A DNA stretch of 64,000 nt from NCBI GenBank assembly GCA_007844125.1, contig CM017561.1, forward strand, positions 34,177,406 through 34,241,405, read 5' to 3'. The notes beneath the pieces are model-generated. The model was given only the letters and a program-made list of their open reading frames with translations. It ran no database searches and was not told the DNA's origin. Of the stretch, positions 12,180-20,845 are shown piece after piece. Origin of the DNA: Sinonovacula constricta (Eukaryota; Mollusca; Bivalvia; Cardiida; Solecurtidae). A program made the position numbers and the translations under genes. How positions within the stretch are numbered: the first letter of the stretch is position 1; every line of letters starts with the position of its first letter.

Positions 12180-12370
12180 CGCCCGATATTTTAGCCAATA
12201 ACTCAACGAAAAAAAGCCCCCCCCCCCCCCCCCCCCCCCGAGAATCGGGCCTCCGTGCCAATTCTCCGGATCTTTTTGCCAATAAATCAACGAAAAAAGC
12301 TTCCAAGAGAGCCGGACCAGTATACCAACTTCGTCGGATCTTTTAGCCAATAGATCGAAGAAAAAATGGC
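12180..12370. repeat. three-copy ~70-85 bp repeat with a C23 tract, at the left edge of the viral block
   Basis: The motif GATCTTTTAGCCAATA(G/A)(A/C)TC(A/G)A(C/A)GAAAAAA occurs near 12185, 12269 and 12339. A run of 23 C residues (12217-12239) interrupts the first unit. The repeats lie where the AT-rich host sequence changes to the GC-richer viral block, so they may be remnants of a viral terminal or promoter repeat. Confidence 0.6.
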
Positions 12371-12447
12371 CACAATCCTGACCCTAGGAGACGGCCCACC
12401 ACCCCTGCCGGCCCAGAGTGGCTGTGCTTTCCAAAGCCTCGCGGGAA

Positions 12448-12558
12448 TCAGTCCTCGGCTTTCTCTCGGAGAAAATATCGTTTTGCGGTGTCTTCGTTAG
12501 ACTGTTCAAGCCGATGCGTCATATAGGCCACCAGAATGAGCATGGCGACAGGGGTAAT
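12448..12558 (-). pseudogene. fragment of a small viral membrane protein
   Basis: A minus-strand frame ending at the stop 12448-12450 encodes a hydrophobic segment (MLILVAYM in its core) followed by a charged tail ending REKAED. This looks like a single-pass membrane protein. An in-frame stop lies just upstream (TAA near 12556), so only the C-terminal part is readable. No family can be named; its place beside other viral frames is the main support. Confidence 0.4.
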
Positions 12559-12678
12559 GATCTGGAAAAGATCGATGATTTAATACAACTTTGTTCCTGG
12601 TATGCTGGAGGGTGATCACAGTGTGTAGTACACACGTGGCTCGGAGAGATTGAGTATTCAACTGTTTGGAAAGCTCGG

Positions 12679-13235
12679 CTAGCCTTCTTTGCGACCGTCT
12701 TCTAGGATTTTTTTAAGCTCCTCCATGTTCTCCTGAGGTGCCTTTTCATCACTGACCTTCCGATTCAGGTCGTCGAACTTCTGAAGCTCATCTAGAATAA
12801 GCCTATACTCGACATCGGAACTATTCCCGTCAGCTCACGATGTCGGAGATGGTATTCAGCTTTGCTCGGACTATCGCCTCGATGCACCGATGCTTAACGA
12901 GTTTATGGGTTAGCGCTCCCAGCCATCTTGCCAATAACAGAGAGACCCGCACAACTAAGAGACCCAATCTCAAGCCCTACAGCGATCGGAAGGGCTACAA
13001 CCGTCGATATGAGAAATACACCTCCGATTCTAAGCCCAGCGCCAACGGTCGCCAAAGCAGCGTCGGCGCCATCTACGGAATTCAACGCCCTCGTGTATTT
13101 CTTGCTGAGGCTTGCCATTTTTTCGGCTTCTTGCATTAACTCTGCCTGGATTCGGATTATCTGCTGAAGACGGTAAGCGTGCCCATCACCCTCAGTTGGC
13201 AGGGTGGGATATATTGGAATCACTCCGTCTTTCAT
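12679..13235 (-). pseudogene. small viral protein with a glycine-rich hydrophobic core, frameshifted
   Basis: The start is the ATG at 13233-13235, which overlaps the stop of the upstream frame as ATGA. The N-terminal ~60 residues form an amphipathic helix-rich region (LQQIIRIQAELMQEAEKM), then comes a hydrophobic Gly/Ala/Val segment at about residues 62-100. The frame breaks near 12905, continues in another frame (AIVRAKLNTISDI) and again downstream to a lysine/glutamate-rich end with a stop at 12679-12681. I have seen similar small proteins in invertebrate Polinton-like elements; the function is unknown, possibly membrane-associated. At least two frameshifts make it non-functional. Confidence 0.5.
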
Positions 13236-13239
13236 GTCT

Positions 13240-13824
13240 CGGTTCGATTTTTACCCCAACACATCTCTACTTCAATTAGCAGAGCAACCACTCTCGAAGC
13301 ATTAGTCCGACTCGAGTCCCGCGTCAGAAAGTTGATAATATCACCCTTTTCAACTTCTAGCTGTTGTTGGAAAGTTTTCTCATCGGAAAAATAGCCTGGA
13401 TTCTAAGTTATATCATAACCGTCTTGATACTTGTCACCTACTATAACGCCCCCCCCCCCCCACCCACCCACACACACTCTTCTGAGTTTCCATTACATTG
13501 AGCCGCAGACAAAGACATAGCCAGTATCTTTCCTCTTTTCATAATGACGTAGCCCACTTTACTATGGCTATTACCATCCAAGTTTGAGAATTTGGGAACT
13601 TGCATGTCAACGTAGTGTTTGTTTGCAGCATCGTTCGAATGAAATGGAAGAGACAAATTCACTGTCCGGTGATTGTTAAGATTAATATGACCTTCCATAG
13701 TCGTGTCACCGTTTTTCATGAGGACTTCTCCCTTTAAGAACTTCAAACCTTGCTCGACTATTCTCGCCGAAACCGCATCCTTAGGCAGTTCGATGTCGCC
13801 GAGGTTCATGATCCGACTCCTCAT
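13240..13824 (-). pseudogene. viral fibre-like structural protein, broken at a poly-C tract
   Basis: The frame opens at 13822-13824. Residues ~35-75 carry a tail-fibre/attachment-like pattern: GDTTMEGHINLNNHRTVNL followed by DAANKHYVD, in which a repeated 'change, then keep the element indexed' motif resembles the N-terminal part of phage and virus fibre proteins. The frame runs into a C-run (G on the coding strand) at about 13449-13461 and dissolves into Gly. A second minus-strand frame then runs to 13240 with one internal stop near 13391 and ends overlapping the next gene's ATG. The slip at the homopolymer may be a true mutation or an assembly error. Confidence 0.5.
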
Positions 13825-13847
13825 TAGGTCTACATCACCATCCTGAT

Positions 13848-13853
13848 CCTTTA
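13848..13853 (-). promoter_or_regulatory. possible TATA box of the fibre-like gene
   Basis: On the minus strand TATAAAGG lies about 25 bases upstream of the ATG at 13822-13824, a plausible distance only if the mRNA leader is very short. It is a weak call from motif and position alone. Confidence 0.25.
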
Positions 13854-13904
13854 TATGTAGTGGGTCAGATCAGGCGCACTCTCTATTGAAGCAACTGCAT
13901 CGAC

Positions 13905-14822
13905 GTGAGCCCGAGTAGTGTAGTCTGCATTGGGTTTCCACCCCCACTCCCCACCACTCTTTTCACCTTAAGGACGACAATCACTGGCAAACCGTGGTTA
14001 TCTATTCTGCTACTACGCTCGTCTCTAACAGATATTGTGAGCTCAGAGATAGTTCCCTGTCTCAGAAGCTTGAGCCCGGGATTAGGAAATACGGACGATT
14101 TGATCTCCCCGTACGACCAGCCGCCGACAGCGACAACAGCGATCAGAGTACTGGGGGGCCCCGTTCAAGGCTTTCTCAGCGTTGTTCATCTCTTCTAGGT
14201 GGACAAACAACAACCTGTGCGGGCTGAAATTTACAGGACGGTCACCTAGGTCACCTACACCTGGTTGGAAAGAACGACGGTACTGTTCGAAGCCTAGAAG
14301 CTCCTGCAACCCTTTCGAGATACGAAGGGACCCTGTCGAAAAATGAACATCGGGATTGAGTATTCCGGTAGTTTCATAAAGATTATGGATTAGGCCGCTC
14401 CGCGAGGCTCTGAGATATTCTTGCAACTGCTAAAAGGTCCAAAGGTCCGGGGCACAGAGGTTATCTCATTGGATGAGGTTACATACTCGGCGTTCATAAT
14501 GTTATACCAGCCAACGGTGTACGTGATCGACCTCAGACCGAATTCAAACTTCCATCCCTGTTGTCTATGGGCTGTTGAAGACAGGTTGGGCATGTAGTGA
14601 TATCGGTGATAGTTTGAAACATCTTGCACGATCTGCATCGAGACCTTTACCACCAATAGCGGCGTAAAGTAAAAAGCCGGGGGGGGGGGGGTACCCACGA
14701 CATCTTAACACCGGAACCATGTCCAAGTTAAAGATCACGACAGGCCCAAACCAGTCCTGCTCCGCCAGCCTGCCCGATATCTGGAAACTGTACCGACTGC
14801 CCAAGATCACAATAGAGGCCAC
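13905..14822 (-). pseudogene. degenerate viral structural protein (minor capsid or penton candidate)
   Basis: Several minus-strand frames join end to end across this interval. One at 14390-14698 holds MPNLSSTAHRQQGW and a Tyr/Asn-rich stretch; one at 14082-14426 holds YETTGILNPDVHF and FSPHRLLFVHLEEMN; a third continues into ISELTISVRDE and DNHGLPVIVVLKV near 14000. The alternation of short beta-like hydrophobic strands and polar loops suggests a jelly-roll structural protein, but this is inference. At least two frameshifts and a G-run at 14681-14691 break it. The 5' part near 14720-14822 reads open in three frames, so its coding strand is uncertain. Confidence 0.4.
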
Positions 14823-15015
14823 GGTTCAAGATTGGACCAATAGCCCGATAAATTTCTGGCAGAACCAGAACCGGAACTTCGCGTGTGGTGCGCAACAGCA
14901 GGCTGCGGGTCTCATTCAACGACCACCTGAACGGACCAGGGGCGTGCCGCTTCCCTTTCATTCTGCCTATCTGCCTCTTCCATCTCTACTACACCACCCG
15001 TCGCATTCTAACGGA

Positions 15016-15924
15016 AATGAAATGCGCCCTTTCTCAGGATTCGTCCTGGGATTCCCGTGAACAATACTTACGACTGAAGAGCATATCAACGGCTTTGCCA
15101 GGAATTCGGGGCCGACCCCCAGACAGACTGGCGCCAGAAACAGTACCCCAACAACCGAAGCCTGGAGGACTTCCACACCAGAGGGCACGTTGCGTGGACT
15201 CAGACAGAATTCCGACACGACGGCGAGGAAAAACACGTCGCCAGCCAGAACGCCGGAAGCCTAGATCCCGAGCACATCACGTTCGGGTCGGAGGTCTCTG
15301 GAGGTCGTCATTGCGGGGTTCCGTCTTGCGACTGGCGATCACATAAAAAGGCCCACATTGAGTTCATCGAGCAAGATCCAAGAGTTGATGGCTCTTGGAG
15401 CACGTTCGTGTCTCAAAAGGCTTCACTCAGGCCGGCTTGGAGCGAATCAACGACTCTATCCGGACCTACGTGTGGGCTCTGCTCGGGGCCTAGGCCCAAA
15501 CCAAGTCTCGGATCGCAGTCGGCTTCGAGGCGCAAAAGCAGTTCCTAGCCTTAGTGGCGGATGCGATCAACTTTCTGGTCGACAATCAGGCCGCTATCAC
15601 CCGTTACCAAAGCGTTCTGCAGTACGCCGGGGCGAGCTCAACGTGGTCTTCGGAACAGGAATGTACATGGCTCCGAGTGACATGCTCCTAAACATCAATC
15701 CCGACATTGCGGGCTACAACAACAAAATAATAATAGCTACAGCAGACCTACTAATCGGTGTAGTGGTTGGGGTTAACTTTCTTCCGGTGCAGCCTCTGGT
15801 ATATGGCAGCTTCAATGACGGTAAAATCGCCGGGACGCCGCTGGTGGCCCCGCCGACAGTAAAACCACATGACAGCAGTGAAGCGGTATTTACTGCGCCA
15901 ACGGGCAGCAGCGAAGCTGCGTGA
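15016..15924 (+). pseudogene. viral protein with C-terminal hydrophobic segment, frameshifted
   Basis: A plus-strand frame is readable from about 15016: it includes LCQEFGADP, then a Trp- and His-containing hydrophilic region (WRQKQYPNN, EEKHVASQNAG, CDWRSHKKAH), a one-base slip near 15414, an in-frame TAG near 15490, and a helix-rich stretch (AQKQFLALVADAINFL-like). A second frame change near 15630 leads into an open C-terminal part containing MYMAPSDMLLNINPD, a hydrophobic segment at about 15720-15790 and the stop at 15922-15924. I associate this type of protein with the same class of viral elements, but its role is unknown. It is the only plus-strand gene to the left of the capsid/ATPase pair. 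Confidence 0.5.
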
Positions 15925-15975
15925 GCACAATCCGAGGAAAAGAAGGCTCTGGTTGTGGGTGGGGTTGCAGTAGGG

Positions 15976-16927
15976 CTAAATGCCCTTTGGCTTGTGCTCC
16001 GCTAGCCACTCTTGGGCCCAATTGTGTTTGGCAAGCCATCCGACTGCCTTGCCTGCGGCCGACAACAGCCATGAAACCACGCTGCCAATGATACCAGGAA
16101 TTGCGGCCGCGGCCTTCTCCGCTGGTTTCGCGAGAAGAGCGCAATGGGCTTGCAGCTGTTTTAATCCACTCTTGAATGCTTCCCTTACCTGGTTACCGGG
16201 TGGCTAGGGGAGAGGGGACAGAGCCACTGGTTAGTGCTAGGACGAGCGTGCTGATGGTCATCCCGATTGCGGTGAGGATGAATACGACGGTGATCCCTTG
16301 CTCTCGGAAGAGAGTCTTGATCCGGTCAGCCAGCGTGGTGTCTTCATTTAGGATTCGCCGCAAGGTTTCCCGAACACGACTGATCTACGATCTGAGAGCT
16401 TCTCGGTTGGCTGAAGCCGCCTTTAGCCGTGCGGCCCGTTCTTCCTCGATGTTTCTTATTCTCTCCGTGATACGCCGCTTCATGTCGGGGTCATCCGTCT
16501 CTCTTAGTTTTTCATTCTCTCGATTGTCTGCCGTGGTCGGAGAGACTGGGTTCTCCTCGTTGGGTTTGCATGGCCTTGTCGAGCCCTTTGAGTTCGTGTA
16601 ACCGGATATAGAGCTTGGAATCGTACAATTGTTCCGATTGTTTTCAACGCAGTCTCCTCTATTTCAGACAAGGTCGGAGGCTGTTCTGTTGAAATCTGCT
16701 ACCTCAACGTTTCTGCCAGCACTAGCACTCAGCACTTTATCCAGTTCTCTATCAGTACGCTGTATTTGGGCGACATTTTGGGCGGGTAGCCTATTGCGAA
16801 ACCCCCGGTCCGAGAAACCGAGTTCATCCTGGACAATGGCCCCAATGCCTCCCCTACTTGCTATAGTGGATAACGCTAGGGTTCTTCTAGTATTTCTGCT
16901 GACAAGATCAATATCTGGGAAGGCCTT
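15976..16927 (-). pseudogene. viral coiled-coil and membrane protein, broken
   Basis: The minus-strand frame ends at the stop 15976-15978. Reading back from it are an amphipathic C-terminal region (AVGWLAKHNWAQEWLAEH), a Gly/Ala helix, a clear transmembrane segment (VVFILTAIGMTISTLVLAL) and a charged coiled-coil-like stretch rich in Arg/Glu (ERIRNIEEERAARLK). The upstream part to 16927 is a hydrophilic region containing ASRGGIGAIVQDELGF. Lesions include an in-frame TAG at 16385-16387, a frame change near 16210 and a break near 16680. The layout resembles a virion membrane or minor capsid protein; no family can be named. Confidence 0.45.
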
Positions 16928-17140
16928 CAGGTGGAGCTGACCCTTTCGTCGGTCATAAATGTTTGGTAGTACCGACCCGCAGGAGGCTGACCCTTACCCA
17001 ATCCTTTGTAAAAGCCATCAGCAGTTACCGTAAGTAATTCAGTGGAGAGCGAGGTAGTTGCAATATCGTCCCTGGCCGAATCCAAAAGCGCCAGCCGGTC
17101 ACCGAAGTCTTGCAGCGGGATGCCCTCGTCAGACAATGTA
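16927..17140 (-). pseudogene. minus-strand viral coding fragment
   Basis: A minus-strand open stretch encodes LQDFGDRLALLDSARDD and a following hydrophilic region, apparently in front of the 15976-16927 gene. It may be that gene's N-terminal part or a separate small gene lying divergently from the capsid-like gene that starts at 17173. The plus strand has stops here. Low certainty. Confidence 0.3.
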
Positions 17141-17172
17141 TTGAAGACACGGGTGGATGGGTTCAATACAAG

Positions 17173-18322
17173 ATGTTTCAAAACACTAACGGTCGAAAGC
17201 TCAATCCGCACCAGCGCCTGAGAGAGCCCCTAGGGGCCAAGGGCATCCGCCAGTCAGTCGTGATCACGAACAACCCATCCACGATCGACCAAAACCAGCA
17301 TCTGTTAGTGCGGTTCCCGAATCTCGGCACCAACGATGTCATTGTTCTAGGAACAACCCGATTAGCTTTCTAAATCAAGCTGGTCTCAACCGACGCTAAT
17401 CGCTCAGTGGTCAACAATCTGTGCCGGGCGATCGTTAAGAAAACCACGATCAAGATCTCCGAGAACGAGGTCTCTCCGAGTCTCGACGACAGTGATATGT
17501 TCGGATGTTATATGGACATCTGGAAAACGGAAAACGAGCGGCTAATGCCCAATACCAGGGTATTGACATCACGAATGAAAGAAACGTAACTCGAATAAGA
17601 CTTGATGCCGGAAACAAGACTGCTCAAGCGAAGGATGTTGCTATCGCCAAGGCTTTCGACAACAGTTTCTCAATCCCACTCGATTTCGAACCCTTGAAGA
17701 GTTCTTTCAATCCGCTTTCGGCGATAGACAAGAGTACGAATTTCAATGATTGTGGGCACGTTGTCAGGGCTACCGGCGATGATAATGCTAAATACTCAAT
17801 CAAGGGCATTTCGTTGGATCTCGAGATGGTGACCAATAGGGAGTTGGCCGAAAATATCCGCAACCAGTACGCAGGGATGAATGCGATCCTCTACGACCGG
17901 GTCCTCTTGCACCTCAGGATAGTGACGGATAATTCTGAAACATCACCGCTCGTTCGAGGTCTCTGTTGAGGTCAGTGGAGGTCACTGCCGAGGACAATGG
18001 CGAATGTTCAAGGCATGCGCCCTTACCAGGCATAGGACGGGGTCAGAAAACTGATAAAGTGGCTATGGTGGCCAAGGACCTCGGGCTCCACGCCTGCAAA
18101 CTAGGTTAATACCCCACAGACCAGTTCGCTCTCTGGCTGGACTTAAGGTCCAGCGATGACGACGGCTTGCATGGCAACGACCGCCGGATCGAAAACGCCA
18201 GCGAAGGGATCTCAATTCAGCTCGCCAAGTAAGGGGAAGCTCGGGGAGCATTAAACATATACATCATCGTCCTCATGGACACGCAGCTCAACATCGAGAA
18301 TGGACAATTCGCATCGGCTTTT
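17173..18322 (+). pseudogene. major capsid-like protein of a Polinton/adintovirus-like element
   Basis: From the ATG at 17173 the plus strand encodes a protein whose blocks (NNPSTIDQNQHLLVRFPNLG, AIVKKTTIKISENEV, ENIRNQYAGMNAILYDRVLL) I recognise as those of the abundant capsid-like ORFs in invertebrate Polinton-type elements. By that family's role it would form the capsid shell with a double jelly-roll fold. Lesions: an in-frame TAA at 17371-17373, a frame change near 17535, another near 17945 and further stops in the C-terminal third. The last part overlaps the ATPase frame near 18304-18322, close to where an intact gene should end. The ~380-codon length is near the low end of the class. 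Assignment rests on remembered similarity, not on a search. Confidence 0.6.
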
Positions 18323-18846
18323 TTACTGAAGTGCCTCACTCGGCTATCATTTGCGGCATGACTGGCTGCAGGAAAACGCAATTAGAACTCGACCTCCTCT
18401 AGGGCCCATTTTGCGGCCGTTTCGATCACGTCGTAATCATGAGTCCCACGACCAGGCATAATGGGACCTACCAGGAGCGCCCGTGTGTGTAAACAGACGA
18501 GGAGGTTTGCGTTCTAGATCAAAATGAACGGTTTCAAGACGTGTTGCGAGCTCTCTATCTATTGTTTCAGGGTCAGCCGACGTTGTATGTCATTGACGAC
18601 ATGGCCGCCAGCAAACAGCTCACCAAGAAAAAGTACATGCTCTCCGGGCTTGCAGATAGCGGCCGCCATGACAACCAACCGATCTGGGCCCTGGCTCAGA
18701 GGTACAACGCCGTCCTCAAAGATCTCCGAGAGCAAACGCATTGGGCCGCTCTCTTCCACTGCAAGGATCGGGATAGTCTCGCAAAACATGAAGGAAAACA
18801 GGAGACATGCCCACCCGGAATAATATTTGTAGGCACTTTGCAGTAG
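18304..18846 (+). pseudogene. viral genome-packaging ATPase (A32/FtsK-HerA-like), broken
   Basis: This protein would pump viral DNA into the capsid using ATP. A P-loop is present at about 18340-18366 (ICGMTGCRKTQ), but the glycine before the lysine is replaced by arginine, which should abolish nucleotide binding. Downstream lie HVVIMSPTTRHNGTYQERP and a Walker B strand with paired aspartates (LYVIDDMAASKQ, 18583-18618), then SGLADSGRHDNQPIWALAQR, a sensor-like region. In-frame stops occur at 18400-18402 and 18490-18492; from 18541 to 18780 the frame is open and well preserved, then it degrades. It sits directly after the capsid-like gene on the same strand, the usual pairing in this virus class. 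Confidence 0.75.
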
Positions 18847-18849
18847 GGA

Positions 18850-19415
18850 GGCGCAACAAAAAGAATATACTGTACTGTTGCTTTCCGACGAAGAACACGA
18901 CGACGTCCGTGTATACGGCTACTTCTTGGACCAGGCATACCGCTTGTTAGGCTACCTTGTTGGATGGTAGACACCAAGCAGACATGAATAGGTAGGGACA
19001 CACACGGACAGAGTAGAGACACACATAGACAAACGTAACCCATGGTCAAGACCACCTATACAAACGCAACCACTATAGACACGGACCTTTACATAGACAA
19101 AGTAGCCCAAGAGGTATAGAGCCACCAAGCAAATAGACAACTCAAAGTAGTGCTACCAAGCAAAACTAAGGGGCACACAGATATAGACTCCAAACCCACA
19201 ATGGTTCCTACAAATAGGCTGCGTAGAAGGGGTCCTTCGGTTTCGCGCTTTCTGCCTTTTGCGGTGTAGGCGCGCGCCCCAGTTTCCCATTTTCTACCGT
19301 TGGCGTTGGAGGCGTGCGCCGTTTCCAGGCCCTCGCGACAACTTTCCAGACAAGCACCACAGCTATGGAAATTGCTGTTGAAAGTTGCTTGCATCTGTTT
19401 GGCATGTGTTGTGTA
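18850..19415. other. GC-rich decayed viral or flanking sequence without a supported gene
   Basis: Short open frames occur on both strands, the longest a minus-strand frame at 19208-19459 that is Lys/Arg- and Pro-rich with no domain I know. Its C-terminal part may be the remnant of a small basic protein. Repeated ACACATAGACAAA-like purine-rich patches lie at 19010-19100. Confidence 0.3.
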
Positions 19416-19419
19416 TTTG

Positions 19420-19485
19420 CTTGCGAGCTATAGCCAAAACAGCTGCGAGCTATAGCCAAGATAGCTGCGAGCTATAGCCAAGAGA
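19420..19485. repeat. three tandem copies of a 22-bp unit
   Basis: The unit GCTGCGAGCTATAGCCAAGA recurs three times with one or two substitutions. It contains the near-palindrome GAGCTATAGC. It lies inside the viral block, possibly a regulatory repeat. Confidence 0.85.
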
Positions 19486-19602
19486 GAGTTGGGGAAGTAT
19501 AGGACATAGCCTCTTTGTTGGAAAAATCCTACTCCTGCGGGGTTAGGGATATTAGTAATACACTCGGCACATTTTCCTATATGCCTTGGTTTGGGTTCCG
19601 GC

Positions 19603-19680
19603 GTACAACTATTCGAAGCCGTCCAGAAGACGGCGTATTCTGTACAACTATTCGAAGCCGTCCAGAAGATGGGCGAAAGT
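19603..19680. repeat. two direct copies of a 39-bp unit
   Basis: TACAACTATTCGAAGCCGTC followed by CAGAAGA occurs at 19603 and again at 19642, a 39-bp period. TTCGAA and the surrounding symmetry make each copy partly palindromic. Confidence 0.88.
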
Positions 19681-19856
19681 CGTATGGTTGGTGTTAGTGG
19701 ACAAAGTCCAGTACCCTACCTTTTCGTATTTCTCTAGATAAGACCAGTGTGTATATTTCGATAAACTGTCTAGGGATTTCGTGCCGCTCGTAGAACGTGT
19801 ACCCAGCCTGTTCTAGTATTTGTTTTTCTTCATCGGTGAGGAATATATGCGGAAGT

Positions 19857-20290
19857 CTACAAAGCAGCTCCATTCGGCTTCTCTTTCTTTTTCGGTTTCT
19901 TCTTGGGCACTATGGTCTTCCTCCTTTCTTTCTTTTGTAGTATCTCCTTCTTGGGCACTATGGTCTTCCTCCTTTCTTTCTTTTGCAGTATCTTTTTCGG
20001 CGACATAGCCTTCGTCTGCAGCCTGGCCCTCTGGGGCGCCGCCGGGAATTCGATACTATTTCCTTTAGGCGATGTGGTACTTCTCTTTCGCCTCCCGTAT
20101 AGACAGCTCGCCGGACCGTATTTTGGCGTAGACTTCTCGCGATAGGATTGCACCTGGCATATTTTCTGTATCCACTCCTCGGGCCGCGAGGTATATATTC
20201 TATCTGTATCGATATTTCTCTAAATAGAAGTTCGAAGGGTGCTGCTCCAGGCTGGGAGATACAAATTTGGTAAAAAGGGCGGGTACACAA
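19857..20290 (-). pseudogene. minus-strand viral coding remnant with an acidic 16-residue tandem repeat
   Basis: The minus strand carries an N-terminal segment with a helix-turn-helix flavour (IRSGELSIREAKEKYHIA) followed after two stops by an acidic region in which KERKEEDHSAQE occurs twice; the underlying DNA repeat has a 48-bp period (19903 and 19951), exactly 16 codons. A second frame over the same DNA is Lys/Arg-rich (ILQKKERRKTIVPKK twice), so which frame was coding is a judgement. A nucleic-acid-binding role is possible but unproved. Confidence 0.4.
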
Positions 20291-20319
20291 TATACTTTTT
20301 TACCCCATCATGTATACTA

Positions 20320-20845
20320 GGGGCTTTCTTGGTATCTTTTGGATCTTAAAAAGATGGTTGTACTCGTACCCTGTGTCACGATTTCTTCAGGAAAAAATGT
20401 TGGAAGCTTTCTTTGTGTCTTTTGGATCTTAAAAAGATGGTTGTGCTTGCGCCATGTGCCTGGTGTTCTAGTTGGAAAGGATGCTGGGAGCTTTCTTGGG
20501 TATCTTTTGGACCTTAAATAGATAGTTGTGCGGAAAAGATGCTGGGAGCTTTCTTGGTATTTTTTGGATCCTAAAAAGATGGTTGTTAATAGGTACATAA
20601 TCTACCGTTATGCCAGGTGTTCTAGTAAAGAAAGATGCTGGGAGCTTTCTTGGGTATCTTTTGGATCTTAAAAAGATAATTGTGCAGAAAAAATGCTGGA
20701 AGCTTTCTTGGGTTTCTTTTGGATCTTAAAAGATGGTTGTTAGTGGGTACATAACCTCCGGAAAGGGTGTTGTGGGCTTCCTTGGGATCTTTTGAACCTT
20801 ATGAAAGGGGTGGGTACAAAACCTCTTTTTACCCCATCATGTATT
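20320..20845. repeat. decayed tandem repeat, about seven units
   Basis: Units of the form GAGCTTTCTTGGGTATCTTT followed by TGGATCTTAAAAAGATGGTTGT occur near 20324, 20406, 20490, 20545, 20640, 20699 and 20773. Spacing alternates between about 55 and 95 bp, suggesting two unit lengths. The array separates the viral block from the 190-bp satellite arm. Confidence 0.8.

Larger units (their letters stand above)
12130..20300. mobile_element. endogenised Polinton/adintovirus-like DNA virus element, degenerate
   Basis: This block is visibly richer in G and C than its surroundings and is densely packed with interrupted coding frames on both strands. It contains a packaging-type ATPase with Walker motifs, a capsid-like protein just upstream of it, a fibre-like protein, proteins with membrane segments and other small frames. 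That set matches small eukaryotic dsDNA viruses with double-jelly-roll capsids (Polintons, adintoviruses, polinton-like viruses). I see no protein-primed DNA polymerase, integrase or protease, so the copy is truncated or belongs to a lineage lacking them. Every recognisable gene carries stops or frameshifts. Borders are approximate and no long terminal inverted repeats were found. Confidence 0.65.

Noticed and set aside
14885..15346. 153-codon plus-strand frame as a gene
   Set aside because: Its Arg/Pro-rich second half is a shadow of the better-supported plus-strand viral frame beginning near 15016.
16176..16601. 141-codon plus-strand frame
   Set aside because: Shadow of the minus-strand coiled-coil and membrane protein, which has a coherent domain layout.
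12130..20300. Bacterial contamination or prophage
   Set aside because: The ATPase and capsid-like blocks resemble eukaryotic Polinton-type viruses, there are no bacterial operon signals, and genes are as decayed as expected for an integrated copy.
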